Shown: in pieces, positions 1 through 7,207 of the stretch
Numbering within the stretch: the first letter of the stretch is position 1
Layout of the letters: the number at the start of each line of letters is the position of its first letter
NCBI RefSeq assembly: GCF_004358665.1
Contig: NZ_SMZR01000001.1
Location: 744,001 to 808,000 of the forward strand
Reading direction: 5' to 3'
Source of the DNA: Jeotgalibacillus sp. S-D1
GTDB lineage: Bacteria; Bacillota; Bacilli; Bacillales; Jeotgalibacillaceae
Length of the DNA stretch: 64,000 bases
Program-made: the position numbers and the translations under genes
Notes under the pieces: model-generated
Databases searched by the model: none
The model's input: only the letters and a program-made list of their open reading frames with translations
What the model was told of the DNA's origin: nothing

Positions 1-1
1 G

Positions 2-892
2 CATCATGTTGACGGAGCAAAGGCATCATTTGTGGTGTATAACTCTCCATTAACAGAGGCAGCAGTTGTCGGCTATGAGTACGGCTATAATGTGACGTCT
101 CCTGAAACACTTGTGCTTTGGGAAGCGCAATACGGAGACTTTGCAAATATGGCTCAAGTCATGTTCGATCAGTTTGTTTCTTCAAGCCGTGCGAAGTGGG
201 GGCAAATATCCGGACTTGTTATGCTGCTTCCACATGGTTACGAAGGACAGGGACCTGAGCATTCCTCGGGGAGAATGGAGCGTTTCTTAACGCTGGCAGC
301 CGAGAACAACTGGACAGTTGCAAATTTAACGAGTTCAGCACAGTATTTTCATATTCTGCGCAGACAGGCGGCCATCCTGAAACGTGAAGAAGTAAGACCT
401 CTTGTCATCATGACGCCTAAGAGTCTTCTTCGTCACCCAATCGTATCAAGAGGAATTAATGAATTTACTGAAGGATCATTTAAACCATTAATTGAGCATG
501 AAGAATATGGCCAGCAGAAGGATAAAGTGGAACGCCTCGTTTTCTCAACAGGGAAAGTCGGTGTTGATCTGCTGGAACGGGCAGCGAAAGAAGAAAATAA
601 TGACTGGCTGCATTTGATTCGTATAGAAGAAATCTATCCGTTCCCAATGGATGCAGTGCAGGAAATTATTGAGCGCTATCCGAACCTGAAGGAAATTAAA
701 TGGGTTCAGGAAGAACCGAAAAATATGGGTGCATGGACGTTTGTGGAACCGCGTCTTCAAAAGCTGGCTCCAGAAGATGTTGCAGTAGAATATATTGGAC
801 GCCGCAGAAGAAGCAGTCCAGCTGAGGGCGACCCGACTGTGCACAAAAAAGAACAGACCAGAATTCTAAACGACTCAATTACAAAGCAATAA
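2..892 (+). CDS. odhA: 2-oxoglutarate dehydrogenase E1 component, C-terminal part
   Basis: This is the last ~297 codons of OdhA, the ThDP-dependent decarboxylating subunit of the 2-oxoglutarate dehydrogenase complex of the TCA cycle. The reading frame is open from the left edge, so the start and the ThDP-binding half lie outside the window. Seen here are the typical E1 C-terminal stretches [38 protein letters not shown] and the acidic [12 protein letters not shown] segment. It is followed after 25 bp by odhB, as in other bacilli. The ATG at 32 is internal and is not the start. Confidence 0.96.
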   Translation, partial: HHVDGAKASFVVYNSPLTEAAVVGYEYGYNVTSPETLVLWEAQYGDFANMAQVMFDQFVSSSRAKWGQISGLVMLLPHGYEGQGPEHSSGRMERFLTLAAENNWTVANLTSSAQYFHILRRQAAILKREEVRPLVIMTPKSLLRHPIVSRGINEFTEGSFKPLIEHEEYGQQKDKVERLVFSTGKVGVDLLERAAKEENNDWLHLIRIEEIYPFPMDAVQEIIERYPNLKEIKWVQEEPKNMGAWTFVEPRLQKLAPEDVAVEYIGRRRRSSPAEGDPTVHKKEQTRILNDSITKQ

Positions 893-917
893 TGATCCAA
901 TAGAGGAGGACGTCGCA

Positions 918-2186
918 GTGGCAGAGATTAAAGTACCGGAATTAGCAGAATCAATTACAGAAGGAACAATTGCACAATGGCTGAAACAACCGGGTGAACA
1001 GGTTGAAAAAGGCGAATATATCGTTGAGCTTGAAACGGATAAAGTAAACGTTGAGGTGATTTCTGAAGAAGCGGGAGTCATTAAAGAACTAAAAGCAGAC
1101 GAAGGCGATACAGTAGAGGTTGGCCAGGTCATCGCGATCGTTCAGGCTGGTGAAGGCGAAGAGCCTTCTTCAGATTCTGCAGAGCCAAAACAAGAAGAAA
1201 AGCCGGCGGATACAGACACTGCCGTAAAAACAAAATCAGACACTCCCGACAATTCGGGTGAAGAAGCAGAAGAAGTGAAAAAGGGCAGAACCATTGCTTC
1301 ACCTTCTGCAAGAAAGCTGGCAAGAGAAAAAGGCATTGATCTTTCAGAGGTGTCTCCAGTCGATCCTATGGGCCGCATACGCAAGCAGGATGTAGAATCT
1401 CATAGTTCTAAACCAGCAGCACCTCAAAAACAGGAATCAAAGCCGGCTGCAGCGAAACAGTCAGCACCTAAAAAAGAGGACACTAAACCGGTTGTTCGTG
1501 AAAAGATGTCAAGACGCCGTCAGACTATTGCTAATCGACTGGTAGAAGTACAACAGACTGCAGCGATGCTGACAACGTTTAACGAAATTGACATGACACA
1601 TGTGATGGATCTTCGCAAACGCAAAAAAGACAAGTTCTTTGAAACAAATGATGTGCGCTTAGGCTTTATGTCATTCTTTACTAAAGCGGTTGTAGCAGCA
1701 CTGAAAAAATATCCGTACGTAAATGCTGAAATTGATGGCGATGAAGTCGTTCTAAAAAAATATTATGATGTAGGTGTAGCAGTATCGACTGACGACGGAT
1801 TGGTTGTACCGATTGTTCGTAACTGCGACCGTAAAAACTTCGCTGAAATTGAAGGAGAAATTGTTGAACTGGCTAAAAAAGCTAAAAACAAAAAACTTCA
1901 ATTAAGCGACTTGCAAGGCGGGTCATTTACGATCACAAACGGCGGAGTTTTTGGATCACTCCTTTCAACACCTATTTTAAATGGACCTCAGGTCGGAATT
2001 TTGGGCATGCATACGATTCAGCTTCGCCCTGTAGCGATCGATGCTGAGCGTATGGAAAATCGCCCGATGATGTATATCGCGTTATCCTATGACCACAGAA
2101 TTATTGATGGCAAAGAAGCAGTAAGCTTCCTCGCTATGGTGAAAAAACTGCTTGAAAATCCGGAAGACCTGCTTCTTGAAGGATGA
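918..2186 (+). CDS. odhB: Dihydrolipoyllysine succinyltransferase, E2 of the 2-oxoglutarate dehydrogenase complex
   Basis: OdhB transfers succinyl groups from the E1-bound intermediate through lipoyl-lysine to CoA. The 422-residue protein shows an N-terminal lipoyl domain (ETDKVNVEV, lipoyl Lys about residue 42), an Ala/Pro/Lys/Glu-rich linker, a peripheral-subunit binding domain ([14 protein letters not shown], about 133-165), a second linker, and the acyltransferase core ending in SYDHRIIDG with catalytic His (about 393) and Asp (about 397). The start is GTG, with AGGAGG ten bases upstream. Length and domain order are normal. It is co-transcribed with odhA, and a terminator follows directly. 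Confidence 0.97.
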   Translation: MAEIKVPELAESITEGTIAQWLKQPGEQVEKGEYIVELETDKVNVEVISEEAGVIKELKADEGDTVEVGQVIAIVQAGEGEEPSSDSAEPKQEEKPADTDTAVKTKSDTPDNSGEEAEEVKKGRTIASPSARKLAREKGIDLSEVSPVDPMGRIRKQDVESHSSKPAAPQKQESKPAAAKQSAPKKEDTKPVVREKMSRRRQTIANRLVEVQQTAAMLTTFNEIDMTHVMDLRKRKKDKFFETNDVRLGFMSFFTKAVVAALKKYPYVNAEIDGDEVVLKKYYDVGVAVSTDDGLVVPIVRNCDRKNFAEIEGEIVELAKKAKNKKLQLSDLQGGSFTITNGGVFGSLLSTPILNGPQVGILGMHTIQLRPVAIDAERMENRPMMYIALSYDHRIIDGKEAVSFLAMVKKLLENPEDLLLEG

Positions 2187-2188
2187 TA

Positions 2189-2234
2189 AACACACAAAAA
2201 AAGCCTGGCTTAAAAGCCGGCTTTTTTTGTGTGT
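2189..2234. terminator. Terminator after odhB
   Basis: Flanking ACACAAAAAAAGCC and GGCTTTTTTTGTGT arms enclose a GGCTT/AAGCC stem. A run of seven T follows on the + strand, and the matching A run lets it work on the other strand too. Confidence 0.85.
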
Positions 2235-2238
2235 AAAA

Positions 2239-2270
2239 TAAAAAACATCCAGCCCTTAAAGGATTGGATG
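2239..2270 (-). terminator. Terminator of the Sda-like gene
   Basis: Read on the minus strand, CATCCAATCCTTT pairs with AAGGGCTGGATG, with one or two mismatches, and is followed by TTTTTTATTTT. It lies 13 bp past the stop codon of the small gene at 2283-2420. Confidence 0.7.
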
Positions 2271-2282
2271 CTATGTAAAACG

Positions 2283-2420
2283 TTATCTTTTGCTTCTGCG
2301 GGCATGAATGCCTCTTTTTTTAATTTCTTTGCGTAAAATGTTTTGAGTGTCCTGTTCCCCATGCTTTTCTGCATCTCTGTATGCGGCCATAAGCTGTTCA
2401 TTACTTAAAATTTTCATCAT
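2283..2420 (-). CDS. sda: Sda-like checkpoint protein (histidine kinase inhibitor family)
   Basis: This 45-residue protein begins MMKILSNEQLMAAYRDAEK. The pattern LSxExLxxxYxxA...IxxxEIKKR matches the antiparallel helical hairpin of B. subtilis Sda (46 residues), which blocks autophosphorylation of KinA/KinB and so delays sporulation when replication is perturbed. A strong AAGGAGGT ribosome site lies six bases before the ATG, and a terminator follows. The C-terminal HARRSKR tail differs from B. subtilis Sda. I infer a paralogue or orthologue of Sda from this short pattern only. No consensus DnaA box (TTATCCACA) is visible upstream, unlike B. subtilis sda. Confidence 0.6.
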   Translation of the reverse strand: MMKILSNEQLMAAYRDAEKHGEQDTQNILRKEIKKRGIHARRSKR

Positions 2421-2440
2421 ATCGACCTCCTTTAAGTAAT

Positions 2441-2465
2441 AATGGAATATTCTTATTATTCCATT
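2441..2465. promoter_or_regulatory. Perfect inverted repeat upstream of the Sda-like gene
   Basis: AATGGAATA and TATTCCATT are perfectly complementary 9-bp arms separated by 7 bp. They sit about 20 bp before the start of the minus-strand Sda-like gene, next to its ribosome site. This is either an operator or a hairpin in the 5' leader. No known regulator is assigned. Confidence 0.45.
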
Positions 2466-2689
2466 AACAGAATTATATCTTTAAACTTATCAGGATACAA
2501 CCAATAACCTCTAATGTTATGAAACTGTATTATTTGCGACATACCATAAAAAAATATGCTGTCACTTCAATTTTAATGAAATAAAATAATAAAAAAACTC
2601 CAGGTTATGCGTAGGCGTTTTCTTCCGATATAATAGGTGATAAGACAAATGATGAAAAACAAATCATCGGCAGTAAGAGAGGAATTCAA

Positions 2690-3295
2690 ATGGAGTTTAC
2701 CCTTTTTAATGAACTGTCAGAACAATTCGGTTACCTGAGCATGTTCCTTTTCAGCTGGCTTTTATTTTTTGGGCTTCCTTTGCCCAATGAACTGGCAGCA
2801 GCTTTTTCAGGAATGATGTCGACAGACCCATCCTATAATACGGTCATCGCTTTTACATCAACCTATTTAGGGTTAATATCCAGCGCCTCAGCGGCTTATG
2901 GCATCGGGCGGTTACTGGGACCGAAAATTGAACATCTGATTAAAAAATCAAAGCTGCATACGAAATGGGATCGGGGGATTTCTTTTATTAACCGGTTTGG
3001 CGGTTGGGCTATTGCGCTTAGCTTCTTTGTCCCGGGAGTAAGATGGGTAATGCCTTATATCGCTGGGGTTACGAAACAGCGTTTTTGGCAATTTTGTTTG
3101 TTTGCCTACCCTGCAGCTTTTATTTGGGCAATGATTTATTTTCAAATCGGCCGTGCTTTTCCTTTGATTTATCCCGATATTATTGAAAACCTAAAATATA
3201 TCGTCCCTGCCTCTGCTGTTTTGCTAGGCACTGTATTATTTTTTTCACAGGCACGTAAACGCACAATAAAACAAAAAGAAAACGGATCCTTGTGA
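2690..3295 (+). CDS. DedA (VTT/SNARE-associated) family membrane protein
   Basis: This 201-residue integral membrane protein of the DedA superfamily is thought to help translocate or recycle lipid carriers across the membrane. It has an N-terminal hydrophobic segment with the GLPLPNE turn (about 29-35), a re-entrant Gly-rich region (YGIGRLLG), the conserved FVPGVRWVMPYIAGVT loop with its key Arg (about 113-128), and two C-terminal membrane helices. AGAGAGGAA precedes the ATG. The stop codon lies inside the terminator stem. Its exact substrate cannot be told from sequence. Confidence 0.85.
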   Translation: MEFTLFNELSEQFGYLSMFLFSWLLFFGLPLPNELAAAFSGMMSTDPSYNTVIAFTSTYLGLISSASAAYGIGRLLGPKIEHLIKKSKLHTKWDRGISFINRFGGWAIALSFFVPGVRWVMPYIAGVTKQRFWQFCLFAYPAAFIWAMIYFQIGRAFPLIYPDIIENLKYIVPASAVLLGTVLFFSQARKRTIKQKENGSL

Positions 3296-3318
3296 AATCA
3301 AAGGATCTTTGTTTTTTT
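3285..3318 (+). terminator. Terminator of the DedA gene
   Basis: GATCCTT pairs with AAGGATC across a 9-base loop, followed by TTTGTTTTTTT. The DedA stop codon is in the loop. Confidence 0.8.
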
Positions 3319-3332
3319 CAGGCGGTGATTAT

Positions 3333-4385
3333 TTGCAGCGATTTCATATTGATGTCATTAAAGGTTCTGCTACATACTATGAACTCGGAAAGCTTCAGGC
3401 TGAAAAATTTATTCAAACTCCTCTATATAAAACACATAGCATAAGAAGGGCCAGATCAGAAAAACAATATACGGCAGACCTTGAGCAAGCCAAATACTTC
3501 TATGAAAAATTTTCACCCGGATTATGGCAGGAGCTTGAGGGAGTTGCGTCAGCAGTGGACTGGTCAAAAGAAGCTGTTCTGCATGAATACTCGGGTTATC
3601 AGCAGGACTGGATTAAATCCGGCTGTTCTTCGTTAATGAAAGATGGCTTTTATGCACGAAATTATGATTATCATCCTAAAACGTATGAAGGCCGTCTAAT
3701 CCTGTGGAGGCCTGAGGGGGGATATGCCTCTATTGGAACAAGTGGACGAATGATTGGCCGCATTGACGGGATGAATGAAAAGGGCCTAGTCGTCGGCTAT
3801 CATTTTGTTAACCGGAGAAATCCTGCGGCTGGTTTTATTTGTGCAACGGTCGCCCGGTTTTTACTGGATTCCTGTGCCAACACAGAAGAAGCTGTTGCCA
3901 TGCTTAAACAGCTTCCTCATCGTCATGCTTTTAATTATTCTCTATACGATGCTGCTGGGGAAGCAGTAGTAGTAGAAGCATCGGGCAGGGGAACCGCAGT
4001 AAGAAGAGCAGGGATCATGGCATGTACAAATCATTTTCAAACCGCAGGTCAGCTTGCTGAAAACCGTTATCATCTTGTAGAATCAAAGGAGCGTCTGCAA
4101 AAATTAGAACAGCGCCAAAATACAAAAATGACCCCGCTAGAAGCATATTACTATTTTAACGATCCCTCTCATGGGATTTTCAAGAAAAACTATGGCAGCT
4201 GGGCAGGGACAATTCATACTGCTGTATACGTTCCCAAGAATTTAACGATGATCTTCGGGGCAGGAGAGAATGCTCAGCCTGTATCCATCGATTTTAAAGA
4301 ATGGCTAAATTCAGGTAACTTTCCGATAACTAAAATTTTTGGTAAAATTGATAGTCATGAACGCTTTCATCACACCAATCAATAA
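3333..4385 (+). CDS. C45-family autoproteolytic acyltransferase/hydrolase-like protein
   Basis: This roughly 350-residue Ntn-hydrolase-like protein belongs to the isopenicillin N acyltransferase / choloylglycine hydrolase clan (peptidase C45). The likely nucleophile is the Cys in KSGCSSLM (about residue 98), followed by the ARNYDYHP segment typical of the family, GMNEKGLVVGYHF, and ACTNHFQ, where an internal Asn is expected. The start chosen is TTG at 3333, because AGGCGGTGAT lies just upstream. An upstream TTG at 3309 falls in the DedA terminator. It lacks a signal peptide, so it is likely cytoplasmic. The substrate is unknown (N-acyl amides or beta-lactam-like amides are family precedents). 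Confidence 0.8.
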   Translation: MQRFHIDVIKGSATYYELGKLQAEKFIQTPLYKTHSIRRARSEKQYTADLEQAKYFYEKFSPGLWQELEGVASAVDWSKEAVLHEYSGYQQDWIKSGCSSLMKDGFYARNYDYHPKTYEGRLILWRPEGGYASIGTSGRMIGRIDGMNEKGLVVGYHFVNRRNPAAGFICATVARFLLDSCANTEEAVAMLKQLPHRHAFNYSLYDAAGEAVVVEASGRGTAVRRAGIMACTNHFQTAGQLAENRYHLVESKERLQKLEQRQNTKMTPLEAYYYFNDPSHGIFKKNYGSWAGTIHTAVYVPKNLTMIFGAGENAQPVSIDFKEWLNSGNFPITKIFGKIDSHERFHHTNQ

Positions 4386-4410
4386 CTTAATTCAGCATTC
4401 CAACGGCTTA

Positions 4411-4439
4411 TTGAAACAGTTTGCAGCACGCGTTATACT
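4411..4439 (+). promoter_or_regulatory. Sigma-A promoter for the small gene at 4468
   Basis: TTGAAA (4411-4416) and TATACT (4434-4439) are separated by 17 bp, with GAGGAAGGAG ribosome sequence and the start codon shortly downstream. Confidence 0.6.
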
Positions 4440-4467
4440 CATGAAGTAGAGGAAGGAGTGAATAAAT

Positions 4468-4671
4468 ATGATCCATCAGGAATGGAATACAAGACCCGCC
4501 CAAAAAAAGGTTGTTTGTGTTCACGATAAAGCAGAAAAATATGTAGTGAATACTGTTTTAACAGTAGGCAAAACTTATGAAGTTCAAAATGAAACCGAAG
4601 AATTTATCTTTATTATTGATAACACAGGTAAAGTGGGAGGATTTTACAAAGATTACTTTAAAGATGCTTAA
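4468..4671 (+). CDS. Small conserved protein of bacilli (DUF6501-like)
   Basis: This 67-residue soluble protein contains KKVVCVHDKAEKYVVN and VLTVGKTYEVQNETEEF, ending VGGFYKDYF. I recognise this as a small protein widespread in Bacillaceae (I believe DUF6501), of unknown function. It looks like a small beta-barrel (SH3-like) fold with alternating hydrophobic residues, but this is inference. A GGAAGGAGTG ribosome site precedes the ATG. It has its own promoter and terminator, so it is monocistronic. Confidence 0.75.
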   Translation: MIHQEWNTRPAQKKVVCVHDKAEKYVVNTVLTVGKTYEVQNETEEFIFIIDNTGKVGGFYKDYFKDA

Positions 4672-4674
4672 TGA

Positions 4675-4716
4675 AAAGCGCCAGTTATTTTAATAAACTG
4701 GCGTTTCCTTCTTTTC
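4675..4716 (+). terminator. Terminator of the small DUF6501-like gene
   Basis: CGCCAGTT pairs with AACTGGCG around a 9-base loop, followed by TTTCCTTCTTTTC. Confidence 0.7.
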
Positions 4717-4774
4717 AATTAGAATTGTTCCCATTATAATTGGAGTAAGAACTTCACATAAAGGGGAAAACGCT

Positions 4775-5242
4775 ATGTTCAATGAAAGGATCGCATTAAA
4801 AATCAGGCTTGAACAAATGGTGGATGCAGAGGAACGAATTCTTCAGGAATTTAGAAAAGAAAGAGAAACGATTTTGGAACGCTTAAGAGAATTAGATTCT
4901 ATACAAAGCGAAAACGGCAGTCAAGATCTTCAATCCCATTACACACCCGACATTGTCCCATTATCTTCTCTAAATGACTCAGAAAATGTTCCTCGACCTG
5001 CCACTAAACGCATTCCTAAAACGAAAAAAATTGGTAAATCAAGGCAGATGCATGAAGCAGCATTCAAGATTTTACGTGAGCGGCTTCAGCCTGTAAAAGG
5101 AACAGAGATTCAGGAATTTATTTTTAATGAAACCGGATTTAAAGTAGCCAATATGACTACCTTTATGAAAACAATCCAGCGAAAAGAAAAACAGGTCCGC
5201 AAACTGGACCGTGGACTGTACATATTTGAAAAAGAATCGTGA
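4775..5242 (+). CDS. rok: Rok, nucleoid-associated repressor of competence and foreign DNA
   Basis: Rok binds AT-rich DNA and silences comK and horizontally acquired genes in B. subtilis. This 155-residue protein starts MFNERIALKIRLEQMVDAEE, closely like B. subtilis Rok, and then runs as a charged N-terminal coiled coil (about 1-50) used for oligomerisation. A low-complexity linker with basic residues (about 75-95) follows, then the winged-helix DNA-binding domain (HEAAFKILRERLQPV..., VANMTTFMKTIQ, LDRGLYIFE, about 95-152). It is shorter than B. subtilis Rok (191 residues), mainly in the linker. The ribosome site AAAGGGGAAAA precedes the ATG. Confidence 0.9.
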   Translation: MFNERIALKIRLEQMVDAEERILQEFRKERETILERLRELDSIQSENGSQDLQSHYTPDIVPLSSLNDSENVPRPATKRIPKTKKIGKSRQMHEAAFKILRERLQPVKGTEIQEFIFNETGFKVANMTTFMKTIQRKEKQVRKLDRGLYIFEKES

Positions 5243-5271
5243 ATATCTCCTCAAAATACCCACTTATAGCT

Positions 5272-5307
5272 AATAAACCCCCATTCATATGAAAATGGGG
5301 GTTTATT
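5272..5307. terminator. Bidirectional terminator between rok and the channel gene
   Basis: AATAAACCCCCATT pairs perfectly with AATGGGGGTTTATT around an 8-base loop. A/T runs on both sides serve both converging genes. Confidence 0.8.
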
Positions 5308-5312
5308 AATTG

Positions 5313-6107
5313 CTATTTATTGGTTTGACTTTCTTTTATCATCTGTTTAATTTCTTTTAATTCATTTTGTACTTCCCTTAATTTTACATCAGTCGGGGAA
5401 GGATTCTCAGCCTGATTGGCTTCTTCTACATTTGTGACAACCACTCCGACAAACAAATTAAAAATGACAAATGTACCAATTAAAATGAATGTCACAAAAA
5501 ACCACCAAGAAGTAGGATCCTCAGCCAAAATCGGCCTCATTACACCGCTTGCCCAGGATTCAAGCGTAACTACCTGGAACAGTGTCAGCAAAGAGGAATG
5601 AAGTGTGCCAAAATATTCAGGCGCGATTGATTTAAATAAAGTAGTTCCTATAACCCCGTATATGTAAAAGAATATACCAAGCAGGAGCATGATCGTTCCC
5701 ATTGAAGGGATCGTCATCAGCAGGGCGTTAACCATTTTTCTTAAAGAAGGAATAATGGAAATCGCTCGAAGCACCCGCAGTACACGGAGAATTCGTAAAA
5801 CTGTGACGTAGTGGCCCCCGATAAATAGATGACCGCTTGCAACAATAATAAAGTCAAATAAATTCCACGGTTCTTTAAAAAAGGAGGTAAGAGAGCGGCT
5901 GGCGAACATGCGAATCAGAATTTCAACTGTGAAAATCCACAGCAGTATTTGATCAGCTGCAATAAACCAGTTTTTATAGCTTGAATACACCCCTGAATAG
6001 GTTTCTAATCCAATAATTACAGCATTTAATAAAATCAATCCAATAATGAAATTTGTAAAATATGGATGATTTGCAATCAACAAGCATTTTTTTCTGACTT
6101 CCTGCAT
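5313..6107 (-). CDS. Bacterial voltage-gated sodium channel (NaChBac-type)
   Basis: This single-domain six-helix ion channel acts as a tetramer in the membrane. S1-S3 occupy about residues 18-95 and carry acidic charges. S4 is RILRVLRVLRAISII (about 105-119), with Arg at every third position for voltage sensing. S5 is about 132-156. The pore loop carries the sodium selectivity filter TLESWAS (181-187), and S6 covers about 202-226, followed by a short coiled-coil C-terminus (DVKLREVQNELKEIKQMI) that assembles the tetramer. The TLESW filter is that of NaChBac from alkaliphilic bacilli, where the channel supports motility and pH homeostasis. It appears monocistronic. Confidence 0.9.
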   Translation of the reverse strand: MQEVRKKCLLIANHPYFTNFIIGLILLNAVIIGLETYSGVYSSYKNWFIAADQILLWIFTVEILIRMFASRSLTSFFKEPWNLFDFIIVASGHLFIGGHYVTVLRILRVLRVLRAISIIPSLRKMVNALLMTIPSMGTIMLLLGIFFYIYGVIGTTLFKSIAPEYFGTLHSSLLTLFQVVTLESWASGVMRPILAEDPTSWWFFVTFILIGTFVIFNLFVGVVVTNVEEANQAENPSPTDVKLREVQNELKEIKQMIKESQTNK

Positions 6108-6311
6108 TCTACTGAATCTCTCCTTTCACTTAATCCACAGTTTATTCTACTTCATTGCAAGTGAATCTGCCATTCATTCCTGTTGATAATCGGTATTTTC
6201 ATATAAATATGTTTACACTCTGTGAAAATCAGTATCATTTGCTTGTTCAAGCTCCTACACGTTAAAATAAATGATCGGAAAAAATATTAATGAGCGAGGT
6301 TGAATGCATAC

Positions 6312-7196
6312 ATGTCAGTTTCAGTAAATCAATTACCAGCACCAATCCAGGAGAAAATAACTAAACAACGGAACCAACTACAATCACCATTAGATCAGCA
6401 GCGAATCGGCCAGGGAGGGTATACTGCAGAGGATCAATCCATCATGGAAGATTCAGTTATCAGTCTGTCTCTAAATAAAAATGTCTTGCTGAAAGGGCCT
6501 ACGGGCTCTGGTAAGACAAAATTAGCCGAATCAATCAGCCATCTTTTTCAGCAGCCTATGTACAGCATTAACTGCTCTATTGATTTAGATGCCGAGGCTA
6601 TGCTTGGATATAAAACGATCGAGCAAATAGAGGGTAAATCCACTATTACTTTTGTTGAAGGACCTGTGATACAGGCAATGAAAAAAGGGCAGCTGCTGTA
6701 TATTGATGAAATTAATATGGCAAAACCTGAAACACTTCCTATTTTAAACGGAGTGCTTGATTATCGAAGAACCATAACAAACCCATTTACAAACGAAGTA
6801 GTAACTGCGAAAGAAGGCTTTGGCGTCATCGCTGCAATTAATGAAGGATATGTGGGAACTGTTCCTTTGAATGAAGCATTAAAAAATCGTTTTATCGTCA
6901 TTGATGTGCCTTATATTCAAGGAGAAACACTAAAGTCTGTCATTATTAGCCAAAGCAAGCTTACTAATCCTTCTCTGATTGCTTCATTTGTTCAATTGTC
7001 AGAGGATTTATTAGTACAGGTTCAAAACGGGCAGGTAGCTGAAGAAGCAGCTTCCATACGGGCACTGCTGGATACATGCGACTTAGCGGTTTATGTGCCT
7101 GCAATGAGGGCTATTCAGCGCGGAATCATTGATAAAGTTGAGGACGAACGGGAAAAAGCGGCTATCCGTAATGCAGCAGAGACGATCTTTGGGTAG
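6312..7196 (+). CDS. yojN: MoxR/NorQ-type AAA+ ATPase (YojN-like)
   Basis: This AAA+ ATPase of the MoxR/NorQ/CbbQ clade works with a VWA-domain partner in inserting metals or activating enzyme complexes. Walker A is GPTGSGKT (about 62-69), Walker B is LLYIDEIN, a sensor Asn follows in IAAINEG, and an Arg finger is in LKNRF. The ATG at 6312 is chosen with GAGG twelve bases upstream. A TTG at 6300 directly abuts that GAGG. The VWA gene yojO follows 11 bp later, so they form an operon. In B. subtilis the same pair sits beside odhAB. The client protein is unknown. Confidence 0.85.
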   Translation: MSVSVNQLPAPIQEKITKQRNQLQSPLDQQRIGQGGYTAEDQSIMEDSVISLSLNKNVLLKGPTGSGKTKLAESISHLFQQPMYSINCSIDLDAEAMLGYKTIEQIEGKSTITFVEGPVIQAMKKGQLLYIDEINMAKPETLPILNGVLDYRRTITNPFTNEVVTAKEGFGVIAAINEGYVGTVPLNEALKNRFIVIDVPYIQGETLKSVIISQSKLTNPSLIASFVQLSEDLLVQVQNGQVAEEAASIRALLDTCDLAVYVPAMRAIQRGIIDKVEDEREKAAIRNAAETIFG

Positions 7197-7207
7197 GGAG
7201 GGTCATC

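Noticed and set aside
545-844. Minus-strand open frames inside odhA
   Set aside because: They are shadows of the odhA C-terminus with no ribosome site.
2270-2290. cre box near GTAAAACGTTATC
   Set aside because: It has three or more mismatches to the cre consensus.
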